Origin: PSRI01 sp041484195
GTDB lineage: Bacteria > Bacteroidota > Bacteroidia > Chitinophagales > Chitinophagaceae
Length of the DNA stretch: 64,000 nucleotides
Direction: 5' to 3'
Assembly (NCBI GenBank): GCA_041484195.1
Contig: JBGPHC010000024.1
Location: 5,806 to 69,805, forward strand
Below are positions 36,080 through 44,702 of the stretch, in pieces. Position numbers and translations under genes: made by a program. Under the pieces are notes generated by a model that was given only the letters and a program-made list of their open reading frames with translations, made no database searches and was not told the DNA's origin. Each line of letters opens with the position of its first letter. The stretch's first letter is position 1.

Positions 36080-37768
36080 ATGATGAGGCACAAAATCTGT
36101 TTCGTGATAACTGCCGCCCTTCTGTGCAATATAGTATTGGCACAAACCCTGGATGATGGTAAGAAAGCATTATACTATGAAAGATATATTAGTGCCAGGT
36201 CAACGCTTGAAAAAGTGCTTGCAGCAAATCCGGCCAATCCGGAAGCAGCTTACTGGCTGGGGCAGGCCCTCATTGAATTGAAGGATGTCGCGAGTGCCAA
36301 ATCTGTATATCAAAAAGCGCTGCAGGACAGCGGAAGCAATCCATTGCTGCTGGCTGGCATGGGCCATATTGAGTTGCTTGAAACTAAGACTAATGATGCC
36401 CGTCAAAGATTTGAAACAGCTATCAGTCTCACCAAGGCCAAAGATGTGCAGGTATTGGATGCCGTTGGGCATGCAAACGTGCAGGCGCGTGAAAAAGGGG
36501 ATGCCAAATACGCTATTGAAAAATTAACGTTGGCAGTAAGTCTCAAAGGAATGAAGGAACCCCTGGCTTATATCAACCTGGGAGATGCTTATAGAAATCT
36601 GGCAGACGGAGGTGGCGCGGTAACCGCATACCAGTCTGCATTGAGCATAGATCCCAAATACGCTGCCGCCAAATACAAGATTGGAAATATTTACCGCACA
36701 CAGGGGCCAACACAGGCTCCGATCTTCCTGAAGAACTATATGGACGCGGTGCAATTAGATCCTGTATATGCCCCGGCCTATTATCAATTGTACACCTACT
36801 GGTATTTTAAGGATGTGAACAAAGCCAGGGATTTTTTTGCGAAGTACAAGGCCAATACCGACTATACCCCGTCAGTTGAAGCCGAAGAGATCAGCCTGAT
36901 CTACGCTTCCGGTGATTTCAAAGGGGCCATTGCCAAAGCAGATGAAAGGTTGCAGAAAGAAGGTGATAAGGCAGACGCCAAGCTCTACCGGGTTAAAGCA
37001 TACGCCTATGACCAGATAGGTGATTCCGTGAACGCACTGAAGAATATGGAGCTGTTCTTCGCGAAGGCATCGCCAGAGGATGTGTTGTCGGACAACGAAG
37101 TGAAAATGGCTGAACTCTCTGCCAAATTCCCCGACAAGACTCAGCAGGCCGATGACTATTTCGCAAAGGCGATTAATATGGACACAGTTTCGGAAAATAA
37201 AATCGGGTACGTGATCAGCGCCATTAATCTCTACAAAAAGCTGGGTCTCCAGGACAAGGTAGCGGAATGGACTAGCAATTTGCTTACCGTCAATCCCAAC
37301 TATCGGAAGACCGATTTGTACTATGCGGGATTTGAACAATTCAAGGCCGAGCATTTTACAGTAGCCGATAGTTTGTTTGGCATTTATAAGACTAAATATC
37401 CCACGGAATATTATGGATACTATTGGAGTTTCCGCAGCAAATGGGCACAGGATAGCACTTTGGAAATGGGCCCTGCAGAACAGGCCATCCCGGATTGCCA
37501 GAAATTCATTGAACTCGCCGAACAGGAAAAAGATAAATTCGGCAGCCAGTTGAAAGTGGCATATGGATTCATGGCCGGATTTGCTGCAAATGTCAAAAAA
37601 GATTATGCTACCGCAATCACATATCTTGACAAACTCATAGAAATTGATCCCACCAACCAGGATGCCATTAAGAACAGGGATATCCTGAAGAAAGCGATGA
37701 GCCGGCCCCCCGCCAAGTCATCTACAGGATCCGGCAAAGGATCGTCCTCCAAATCAAACTCAAAATGA
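36080..37768 (+). CDS. Exported tetratricopeptide repeat protein
   Basis: I chose ATG 36080 (MMRHKICFVITAALLCNIVLAQ, signal peptide) over a TTG at 36023; it gives 562 residues. At least eight TPR-like repeats are visible, for example ARSTLEKVLAANPANPEAAYWLGQALI, ALAYINLGDAYRNLADG, AVTAYQSALSIDPKYAAAKYKIG and ITYLDKLIEIDPTNQDAIKNRD. The C-terminus is a Ser/Lys-rich tail (SSTGSGKGSSSKSNSK). It is periplasmic, likely a scaffold for the TonB/PstS-like proteins encoded just upstream. A strong terminator follows 24 bases after the stop. Confidence 0.88.
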   Translation: MMRHKICFVITAALLCNIVLAQTLDDGKKALYYERYISARSTLEKVLAANPANPEAAYWLGQALIELKDVASAKSVYQKALQDSGSNPLLLAGMGHIELLETKTNDARQRFETAISLTKAKDVQVLDAVGHANVQAREKGDAKYAIEKLTLAVSLKGMKEPLAYINLGDAYRNLADGGGAVTAYQSALSIDPKYAAAKYKIGNIYRTQGPTQAPIFLKNYMDAVQLDPVYAPAYYQLYTYWYFKDVNKARDFFAKYKANTDYTPSVEAEEISLIYASGDFKGAIAKADERLQKEGDKADAKLYRVKAYAYDQIGDSVNALKNMELFFAKASPEDVLSDNEVKMAELSAKFPDKTQQADDYFAKAINMDTVSENKIGYVISAINLYKKLGLQDKVAEWTSNLLTVNPNYRKTDLYYAGFEQFKAEHFTVADSLFGIYKTKYPTEYYGYYWSFRSKWAQDSTLEMGPAEQAIPDCQKFIELAEQEKDKFGSQLKVAYGFMAGFAANVKKDYATAITYLDKLIEIDPTNQDAIKNRDILKKAMSRPPAKSSTGSGKGSSSKSNSK

Positions 37769-37792
37769 GATATGATAAATAGCTAATGAATG

Positions 37793-37833
37793 ATCCTCCG
37801 GAACGCAATCCGGAGGATTTTATTTTTTATTTA
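37793..37833 (+). terminator. Intrinsic terminator after the TPR gene
   Basis: Perfect 9-bp stem ATCCTCCGG (37793-37801) / CCGGAGGAT (37810-37818), 8-base loop, followed by a T-rich tract to 37833. It separates the TonB cluster from the nuo operon. Confidence 0.85.
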
Positions 37834-37860
37834 ACCGATGGTTATTAAATAGTGCTGCCG

Positions 37861-37868
37861 TATTTTTG
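37861..37868 (+). promoter_or_regulatory. Likely -7 element of the nuo operon promoter
   Basis: TATTTTTG is an exact TAnnTTTG match, 126 bases before nuoA and just after the upstream terminator. The -33 region is weak (GGTTATT near 37840). Confidence 0.45.
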
Positions 37869-37993
37869 CAACTCAATCAACATGGGCTGAAGCAGCCATT
37901 CCGGGAATCATCCGTTCAGGATGAAATTTAGGAGAGCATTATTATAAGCCTGGTTGTGCTATCTGACCATTGAAAGGCAAAATATTGGGTGAA

Positions 37994-38410
37994 ATGATTC
38001 ATTATTTCATACTTCAGGCGGGTCCGGTTTCCTCAGTAAGTGATGCGAATAATTCTTCCAATTATTTTCCGATCGCGATACAATTAATTTTCGCCATTGC
38101 ATTTGTGGCGGTCATGATGGCCGTAACACATTGGCTGGGGCCCAAACGCGCGACGGATGAAAAGCTTGAAAATTTTGAGAGCGGTATTGAGATCAGGGGC
38201 AATGCAAGGCAACCCATGGCCGTTAAGTATTTCCTGGTGGCAATCCTGTTCGTGTTATTCGATGTTGAAGTAATCTTCTTTTATCCATATGCGGTCAATT
38301 TCAGAGAATTGGGATGGGAGGGATTCATGGCCGTGCTGATGTTTGTGGGATTTTTTCTTGCCGGCTTTTACTATATATTCAAAAAAGGCGCCCTGAACTG
38401 GGAAGACTGA
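37994..38410 (+). CDS. nuoA: NADH-quinone oxidoreductase subunit A
   Basis: This 138-residue complex I membrane subunit has three transmembrane helices (IAIQLIFAIAFVAVMMAVTHWLG; VKYFLVAILFVLFDVEVIFFYPYAV; FMAVLMFVGFFLAGFYYIF). The conserved loop ESGIEIRGNARQPMAVKYF and the DVEVIFFYPYA motif identify NuoA. Start chosen at ATG 37994 (MIHYFILQAG) over an upstream non-ATG extension. It opens the 14-subunit operon. Confidence 0.95.
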   Translation: MIHYFILQAGPVSSVSDANNSSNYFPIAIQLIFAIAFVAVMMAVTHWLGPKRATDEKLENFESGIEIRGNARQPMAVKYFLVAILFVLFDVEVIFFYPYAVNFRELGWEGFMAVLMFVGFFLAGFYYIFKKGALNWED

Positions 38411-38559
38411 TATCATGTCATTTTCTGATCTGCCAAAACCAGGAGCCCTGATTAAATCCGCAACAAGAGAAGATCAGCGATTGTTATTAATTTGATTCTT
38501 ATTGTGCATGAAATTATTTGTCTTTCCGTTCAACCGGAAAGATTTTGGAGGTTATAATT

Positions 38560-39150
38560 ATGTCACGTCCCGTAAGATTTAATATTCACCCGAAGGAAGC
38601 TGATATGAAAGGTCATATCAGTATGGTTGACGCGCCTGATGGATACACGGGGGAAGGATTTTTCACCACCAAACTTGGTGATGTGGTGGGACTGGCCCGA
38701 AAGAATTCCCTTTGGCCGCTTCCGTTTGCCACTTCCTGTTGCGGTATAGAATTCATGGCTACCATGGGTGCTCATTACGATATCGGAAGGTTTGGCGCCG
38801 AAAGGGTGGCATTCACACCGCGGCAATGCGATTTGCTGATGGTAATGGGTACGATCGCTAAGAAAATGGGTCCAATACTTAAACAGGTTTATTTGCAGAT
38901 GGCGGAACCCCGCTGGGTTTTGGCAATGGGGGCCTGCGCATCAAGCGGAGGCATATTCGACACTTATTCTGTATTGCAGGGGATTGACCAGATCATCCCT
39001 GTTGATGTTTATATTCCCGGATGTCCGCCAAGACCGGAAGGAGTTCTGGAAGGAATCATGAGCATTCAAAAATTGGTGGGACAGGAAAGTATCAGAAGGA
39101 GAAACAGCGAACGGTACAAGGAATTGATGCAGAGTTATTATATACAATAA
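38560..39150 (+). CDS. nuoB: NADH-quinone oxidoreductase subunit B
   Basis: This peripheral-arm subunit carries the terminal N2 [4Fe-4S] cluster that hands electrons to quinone. The ATG at 38560 (MSRPVRFNIHPKEADMKGH) gives 196 residues. The tandem Cys ligand pair is in PFATSCCGIEFMA (near residue 60), with the other Cys in AMGACASSGG and IPGCPPRPEGVLEGI. The usual start alternatives upstream are TTG only. It lies 149 bases downstream of nuoA in the same operon. Confidence 0.96.
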   Translation: MSRPVRFNIHPKEADMKGHISMVDAPDGYTGEGFFTTKLGDVVGLARKNSLWPLPFATSCCGIEFMATMGAHYDIGRFGAERVAFTPRQCDLLMVMGTIAKKMGPILKQVYLQMAEPRWVLAMGACASSGGIFDTYSVLQGIDQIIPVDVYIPGCPPRPEGVLEGIMSIQKLVGQESIRRRNSERYKELMQSYYIQ

Positions 39151-39196
39151 ACGCTACCGCTTTGAAAATTATGGTGCAGAATTCAGAATTTGCAAT

Positions 39197-39715
39197 ATGG
39201 CTTTGACAAACGAATACATCAGGCAACGACTAGAAGAAAAATTCGGGGAACAGGTGTCGGATTTCGAAGAGCCTTATGGTATGCTGACGTTCGAAACGCC
39301 GAAGGATAATAATCTGAAAGTCCTGCAATTCCTTTTCGATGACCCCGAACTGAATTTCCAATTTCTTACCGATCTGCAGGCTGTGCATTATCCTGATAAA
39401 AAAGGCAGGGAACTGGCGGTTGTGTATCACCTGCATAACCTGCGGGATAATGTGCGCATACGCTTCAAGATATTTACCGACATCGAAAAGCCCCATGTGT
39501 TCACGGCGACTCAGCTATACGCCTCTTCCAATTGGATGGAGCGCGAAACTTATGATTTTTTTGGGGTCAATTTTATAGGTCATCCCAACCTGATAAGGGT
39601 TTTGAATGTGGATGAAATGGATTATTTCCCCATGCGCAAGGAATTTCCACTGGAAGACCAGAGCAGATTGGATAAAGACGATGAGATGTTTGGAAGAGGA
39701 GGGAGTATCATTTGA
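39197..39715 (+). CDS. nuoC: NADH-quinone oxidoreductase subunit C
   Basis: The 172-residue 30-kDa-type subunit of the peripheral arm is separate from NuoD, unlike the fused NuoCD of E. coli. Family motifs are FQFLTDLQAVHYPDKKGRELAVVYHL, YASSNWMERETYDFFGVNFIGHPNLIRVL and FPMRKEFPLEDQSR. Cytosolic. It lies 46 bases after nuoB. Confidence 0.95.
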   Translation: MALTNEYIRQRLEEKFGEQVSDFEEPYGMLTFETPKDNNLKVLQFLFDDPELNFQFLTDLQAVHYPDKKGRELAVVYHLHNLRDNVRIRFKIFTDIEKPHVFTATQLYASSNWMERETYDFFGVNFIGHPNLIRVLNVDEMDYFPMRKEFPLEDQSRLDKDDEMFGRGGSII

Positions 39716-39860
39716 TCATCATATTTGAAAGAAGAAAATAAACTGATGTGGAAATTAAAAATGCTGGTATATGGGACGCGGGAAATTACACAGATAGATT
39801 GAAGCCGGCATCCATCACACAATCTTATGGCTTGCGGCGGATAGCTAAAAGTTTGGGACT

Positions 39861-41081
39861 ATGAGCGAAAATCTAAGACTACCTGAAGGATCGATAGAGC
39901 GACAAACAACTACACTCAACCTGGGTCCGACCCACCCGGCTACCCATGGTGTCTTTCAAAATATTGTGGAACTCGATGGAGAAAAAATCGTTGACGCAGT
40001 TTCTACAGTCGGGTATATTCACAGGGCTTTTGAAAAACTCGCGGAGCGCAGACCGCTCTACCAGATTACCACGCTCACCGATCGCTTGAATTATTGCTCG
40101 AGCCCAATCAACAATATGGGATGGCATCTCACCTGTGAAAAATTATTGAATGTGAAGACACCTAAGAGGGTGGATTATCTCAGGGTGATCATCATGGAAC
40201 TGGCGCGCATATCCGATCACCTGATCTGCAATTCCATTGTGGGTGTGGATGCCGGCGCTTACACCGGCTTTCTCTACGTGATGCAATACCGTGAACTTAT
40301 TTATGAGATTTACGAGGAGGTCTGCGGTTCGAGGCTCACCACAAATATTGGAAGGATCGGCGGTTTCGAAAGAAATTTTACCGATACCGCATTTCAAAAG
40401 CTTGAGAAATTCCAGCGCGAATATCCAAGAGTGCTCAGGGAATTTGAAAATCTGTTCACCAGGAACAGGATCTTCATGGATCGTACGATCGGGGTTGGCC
40501 CCATCAGCGCGGAGAGGGCCTTGAATTATGGCTTCACCGGTCCGAACCTGAGAGCGGCTGGTGTGGATTATGACGTGAGGGTGCATAGTCCTTACAGCAG
40601 TTACGAAGATTTTGATTTTACTGTTCCGGTGGGTAATACCGGCGATTGTTACGATCGCTTCCTGGTGCGCAATCAGGAAATGTGGCAGTCACTCAGGATC
40701 ATTGACCAGGCCTATAAAAAAGTGCAGGAATTCAAAGGCGCCGAAGCAGAAGTGTTTCACGCCGATGCCCCGGAGTATTACCTGCCTCCTAAAGCCGATG
40801 TGTACACGAAGATGGAAGCTTTGATCTGGCATTTTAAGATCATTATGGGAGAGACGGAAATTCCAAAGGGAGAGGTCTATTTCAGCGTGGAAGGTGGCAA
40901 TGGTGAATTGGGATTTTATCTTATCAGTGATGGAGGACGCACGCCTTATCGCCTTCATTTCCGGAGGCCTTGTTTCATCTATTACCAAGCCTATCCCGAA
41001 CTCATCAGGGGCAGCATGCTGAGTGACGCGATAGTCACCATGAGCAGCTTGAACCTGATAGCGGGAGAGATGGACGCCTGA
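39861..41081 (+). CDS. nuoD: NADH-quinone oxidoreductase subunit D
   Basis: The 406-residue 49-kDa subunit forms part of the quinone site. The N-terminal LGPTHPATHGVFQNIVELDGE contains the quinone-binding loop His. GYIHRAFEKLAERRPLYQ, DRLNYCSSPINNMGW, NIGRIGGFERNFTD and VPVGNTGDCYDRF are characteristic. The C-terminus reads MSSLNLIAGEMDA, close to the usual LxxxDxxxGExDR. Full length. The 145-base gap before it contains nothing recognisable. Confidence 0.96.
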   Translation: MSENLRLPEGSIERQTTTLNLGPTHPATHGVFQNIVELDGEKIVDAVSTVGYIHRAFEKLAERRPLYQITTLTDRLNYCSSPINNMGWHLTCEKLLNVKTPKRVDYLRVIIMELARISDHLICNSIVGVDAGAYTGFLYVMQYRELIYEIYEEVCGSRLTTNIGRIGGFERNFTDTAFQKLEKFQREYPRVLREFENLFTRNRIFMDRTIGVGPISAERALNYGFTGPNLRAAGVDYDVRVHSPYSSYEDFDFTVPVGNTGDCYDRFLVRNQEMWQSLRIIDQAYKKVQEFKGAEAEVFHADAPEYYLPPKADVYTKMEALIWHFKIIMGETEIPKGEVYFSVEGGNGELGFYLISDGGRTPYRLHFRRPCFIYYQAYPELIRGSMLSDAIVTMSSLNLIAGEMDA

Positions 41082-41139
41082 TCCGGAAAATTAATGACCG
41101 GGATAATATCCGGCAAACTAAATAAAGAATTGACTATAC

Positions 41140-41637
41140 ATGGTTCATTTTCCTGAAAATACCGTCAAAAAAGTGCAGGAGATCATCGCGCGTTATCCTG
41201 AGGGTAAACAAAAGAGTGCCGTGCTGCCGGTATTACACCTGGCGCAGGAGGAATTCGGCTGGCTGAGCGTGGAGGCGATGGACTATGTAGCTTCCATCTT
41301 GAAGCTGGAACCCATCGAAGTGTACGAAGTGGCTACCTTCTATTCCATGTACAATCTCGATCCCGTAGGAAAGTTTGTGTTTGAAGTCTGCCAGACGGGC
41401 CCCTGTATGCTCAGGGGAAGTGATGATATCATTTCATATATCAGTCAGAAATTGGGGATCAAACCCGGTGAAACAACGCCGGATGGCATGTTCACGCTGA
41501 AAACAGTGGAATGCCTGGGAGCCTGCGGCTATGCGCCACTGTTGCAGTTTGGCAAGCATTACAGAGAGCATCTCACCAGGGAAAAAGTGGATGCGCTCAT
41601 AGATGAATGTAAAAAGAACTCGGGCGCATTGAACTGA
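41140..41637 (+). CDS. nuoE: NADH-quinone oxidoreductase subunit E
   Basis: The 165-residue thioredoxin-like subunit carries the N1a [2Fe-2S] cluster of the NADH-input module. Ligands are in VCQTGPCMLRGSDD (two Cys) and VECLGACGYAPLLQFG (two Cys). LHLAQEEFGWLSVEAMDYVASIL is the family's N-terminal helix. It sits 58 bases after nuoD and directly upstream of the inserted VOC gene. Confidence 0.95.
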   Translation: MVHFPENTVKKVQEIIARYPEGKQKSAVLPVLHLAQEEFGWLSVEAMDYVASILKLEPIEVYEVATFYSMYNLDPVGKFVFEVCQTGPCMLRGSDDIISYISQKLGIKPGETTPDGMFTLKTVECLGACGYAPLLQFGKHYREHLTREKVDALIDECKKNSGALN

Positions 41638-41669
41638 GGTTCCGAAAGAAATGTAAAAAAAATATTGAC

Positions 41670-42077
41670 ATGACATTGACACCTTATATAGTATTCAATG
41701 GCCGTTGTGAGGGAGCACTCCAATTTTATGCAAGGGTATTGAATGGTGAAATAAAGAGCCTGATGCGATATGAGAATTCCCCCGCGGAGGCGATGGCCAA
41801 AGACAAACAAAATATCATTCATGCCAGTTTTGCCGCACCCGGTGTGGGTTTCATGGCTTCGGACGCAGGCAAGGGCGGACCGGAAGCAAGCGATAGCGGC
41901 ATGATACATCTGAGTCTTAATTTCGACGAAGTGGCCGATCTGGAGAAGACCTTTGGGAAATTATCCGATGGAGCCAGGATCACGATGCCCCTGCAGGAAA
42001 CTTTCTGGGGCGCCAAATTTGGAATGTTGCAGGATAAATTTGGCGTTAACTGGATGCTCAATTGCGAAAAAAAATAA
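41670..42077 (+). CDS. VOC/glyoxalase-fold (PhnB-like) protein inserted in the nuo operon
   Basis: The 135-residue vicinal-oxygen-chelate protein has two beta-alpha-beta-beta-beta modules: TLTPYIVFNGRCEGALQFYARVLNGEIKSLMRY, then a second half SDSGMIHLSLNFDEVADLEKTFGKLSDGARITMPLQETFWGAKFGMLQDKFGVNWMLN. The WGAKFGMLxDKFGVxWML end is typical of PhnB-like proteins that dimerise around a ligand or metal site. No role in complex I is known. It is spaced 32 and 38 bases from nuoE and nuoF and transcribed with them. Confidence 0.88.
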   Translation: MTLTPYIVFNGRCEGALQFYARVLNGEIKSLMRYENSPAEAMAKDKQNIIHASFAAPGVGFMASDAGKGGPEASDSGMIHLSLNFDEVADLEKTFGKLSDGARITMPLQETFWGAKFGMLQDKFGVNWMLNCEKK

Positions 42078-42115
42078 TATTACGGGTACTCATGGTTTGA
42101 CCCGTATAAAATAAT

Positions 42116-43471
42116 ATGAGCAGAAAATTACTTTTGGAAAAAGCGCATGTGGAAGGCATCCGCAATTACGATGTGTACCGTCGTGAGGGCGGCTACCGCA
42201 GTGTTGAAAAGGCCTTGAAATCAATGGCCCCCGATCAGATCACGGATGAAGTGAAGAAAAGCGGGCTTCGCGGCCGTGGTGGCGCCGGATTTCCAACCGG
42301 CCTCAAATGGAGTTTCCTGGCCAAGCCCGCGGGAGTGCCGCGTTACCTCATTTGTAATGCTGATGAATCAGAGCCGGGAACTTTCAAGGATCGCTACCTG
42401 ATGGAATTTATTCCTCACCTGCTCATCGAAGGACTCATCGTAGCTTCCTATGCATTGGGAAGTAATCGCACCTATATTTATATAAGAGGAGAATACGCTT
42501 GGATTGTAGATATTCTTGAGCAGGCCATCGCGGAAGCAAAAGCGAATGGATGGCTGGGGCAGAATATTCTGGGTACCGGATTCAATTGCGAGATATATGT
42601 CCATCCCGGTGCGGGCGCCTATATATGCGGAGAGGAAACCGCATTGATTGAATCCCTGGAAGGGAAGAGAGGCAACCCCAGAATCAAACCACCTTTCCCG
42701 GCAGTGAAAGGGCTATGGGACTGTCCTACTGTGGTGAATAATGTGGAAACTTTGGCGGCAGTGGTCCCCATCATCAACCTGGGTGCCGAAGAATATCTGA
42801 AAATAGGCATAGGAAAATCCACGGGTACCAAGCTTATCAGCGCCTGTGGCAATATCAACAAGCCGGGCGTTTATGAAATTGAGATGAATATTTCTGTGGA
42901 AGAATTCATTTACAGTGAAGAATATTGCGGCGGTATTGCCGGGGGAAAAAGACTGAAAGCCTGCATACCCGGAGGTTCATCGGTTCCCATACTTCCCGCC
43001 AATCTTTTGCTGAAGACCGCTAAGGGTGAAACGCGGTGTATGAATTATGAAAGCCTGAGTGACGGAGGCTTTGCTACAGGGAGCATGATGGGAAGTGGAG
43101 GCTTCATCATTCTCGATGAAGACCAATGCGTGGTGCGGCATACTTTCACGCTCGCGCATTTCTATCGTCATGAAAGTTGCGGACAGTGTTCCCCCTGCCG
43201 TGAAGGAACAGGATGGATGGAAAGGATACTGAAGAATATTGAATATGGAAAAGGCAAGATGAGTGATATTGACCTGCTTTGGGATGTACAGAGAAAGATC
43301 GAAGGTAATACAATCTGCCCCCTGGGTGACGCGGCGGCATGGCCTGTAGCCGCAGCGATACGTCATTTCAGGGACGAGTTTGAATGGCATGTGCTGAATC
43401 CTGAGGAATGTTTGAAAAGAAATTACGGACTCGCGCACTATGCTGATCCCAGAACTTCGGCAGTAGCCTGA
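42116..43471 (+). CDS. nuoF: NADH-quinone oxidoreductase subunit F
   Basis: The 451-residue NADH-binding subunit contains FMN and the N3 [4Fe-4S] cluster. The FMN/NADH loop is GLRGRGGAGFPTGLKWSF, followed by YLICNADESEPGTFKDR and the Gly-rich YICGEETALIESLEGKRGNPR. The cluster ligands are ESCGQCSPCREGTGWM and a distal Cys in NTICPLGDAAAWPV. It oxidises NADH and passes electrons to the NuoG chain. Confidence 0.96.
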   Translation: MSRKLLLEKAHVEGIRNYDVYRREGGYRSVEKALKSMAPDQITDEVKKSGLRGRGGAGFPTGLKWSFLAKPAGVPRYLICNADESEPGTFKDRYLMEFIPHLLIEGLIVASYALGSNRTYIYIRGEYAWIVDILEQAIAEAKANGWLGQNILGTGFNCEIYVHPGAGAYICGEETALIESLEGKRGNPRIKPPFPAVKGLWDCPTVVNNVETLAAVVPIINLGAEEYLKIGIGKSTGTKLISACGNINKPGVYEIEMNISVEEFIYSEEYCGGIAGGKRLKACIPGGSSVPILPANLLLKTAKGETRCMNYESLSDGGFATGSMMGSGGFIILDEDQCVVRHTFTLAHFYRHESCGQCSPCREGTGWMERILKNIEYGKGKMSDIDLLWDVQRKIEGNTICPLGDAAAWPVAAAIRHFRDEFEWHVLNPEECLKRNYGLAHYADPRTSAVA

Positions 43472-43549
43472 TCGTCGGGTCAAATGCCGAACCTGTTTGA
43501 ATAAATTGATTGAAGAGATATGTGTATTGGCGGACTGAAATTTTAAGTT

Positions 43550-44671
43550 ATGGCTGAAGAAAAGAAATTATTCAAAGTAACCATTGATAATATCACCATC
43601 GAAGTGGAGCCGGGAACTACGATCCTGAATGCTGCCAGGATGATTGGCAGCCAGGTGACACCACCCGCGATGTGTTATTATTCAAAATTGCAGGGAAGCG
43701 GCGGAAAATGCCGGACCTGCCTGGTGGAGGTGGCTGCAGGTTCTACGGCAGACCCCCGTCCCATGCCCAAACTGGTTGCCTCCTGCCGTACTACGGTGAT
43801 GGATGGAATGGTGGTGAAAAATACCACGAGCGAAAAAGTATTGGACGCGAGAGCCGGCGTAGTGGAATTCCTCTTGATCAATCATCCTCTTGATTGCCCG
43901 ATCTGCGACCAGGCCGGTGAATGTGATTTGCAGGACCTGAGTTATGCCCATGGTTCGGAAGGCACAAGATTTGAATTTCAAAAAAGGTTATTCGAAAAAC
44001 ATGACCTGGGGCCCTATATCCAGTTGCATATGACCCGTTGCATACTCTGTTACCGTTGTGTGTATGTGGCCGATCAACTCACCAACAAGCGAGTGCACGG
44101 TGTTTTGGATCGCGGGGAACGCTCTGAAATTGCCACCTATATTGAAAAGGCGCTCGACAATGATTTTATTGGGAATGTGATTGACGTTTGCCCGGTTGGG
44201 GCTCTCACCGACAAGACCTTCCGATTCAAGAATCGTGTATGGTTTACCAAACCGGTGGATGCGCATCGCCATTGCAGCAAATGCTGCGGCCGCGTCAGGT
44301 TGTGGCTGCGTGGTGACGAAGTGTTGCGCGTGACTACACGAAGAGACCAATGGGGTGAAGTGGAGTCCCTTCCCGATGGAAAGCCGGCTTGGATTTGCAA
44401 CGAATGCAGGTTCGAGAAAAAGCATATCAGTGACTGGGAAATAGATGGGCCCACCAGGATCAACCGCCATTCGGTGATTTCGCAGGGGCATTATCTTGAC
44501 CAGGTAATTCCCAATGATCCGCTGGTAAAACTGATGCATGGAAACAAACCCCGTTTGCTGTTGGATATCCACAGTGTGAGTGAAGTCAATAAACCCGGCA
44601 TCGACCTTGCCGCATTGCCCGGGCCGCCTACAAGTAAAGTGTACGATGAGGGAAATGACAAGAAAGAATAA
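43550..44671 (+). CDS. nuoG: NADH-quinone oxidoreductase subunit G, short form
   Basis: The protein has 373 residues against about 900 in E. coli. The [2Fe-2S] ligands (AMCYYSKL, GGKCRTCLVEV, ASCRT), the His-Cys3 motif of N5 (HPLDCPICDQAGECDLQD), and the N4 ligands (TRCILCYRC, VIDVCPVGALTD) are present. A remnant of the bis-MGD-type cluster region follows (HCSKCCGRVRLW, ICNECRFEK). The large molybdopterin-like domain is missing, which is the usual state in Bacteroidota. Its function in electron relay should be intact. Confidence 0.94.
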   Translation: MAEEKKLFKVTIDNITIEVEPGTTILNAARMIGSQVTPPAMCYYSKLQGSGGKCRTCLVEVAAGSTADPRPMPKLVASCRTTVMDGMVVKNTTSEKVLDARAGVVEFLLINHPLDCPICDQAGECDLQDLSYAHGSEGTRFEFQKRLFEKHDLGPYIQLHMTRCILCYRCVYVADQLTNKRVHGVLDRGERSEIATYIEKALDNDFIGNVIDVCPVGALTDKTFRFKNRVWFTKPVDAHRHCSKCCGRVRLWLRGDEVLRVTTRRDQWGEVESLPDGKPAWICNECRFEKKHISDWEIDGPTRINRHSVISQGHYLDQVIPNDPLVKLMHGNKPRLLLDIHSVSEVNKPGIDLAALPGPPTSKVYDEGNDKKE

Positions 44672-44702
44672 GCTGGAAATTGCAATCTGAAAGAATGCTT
44701 TT

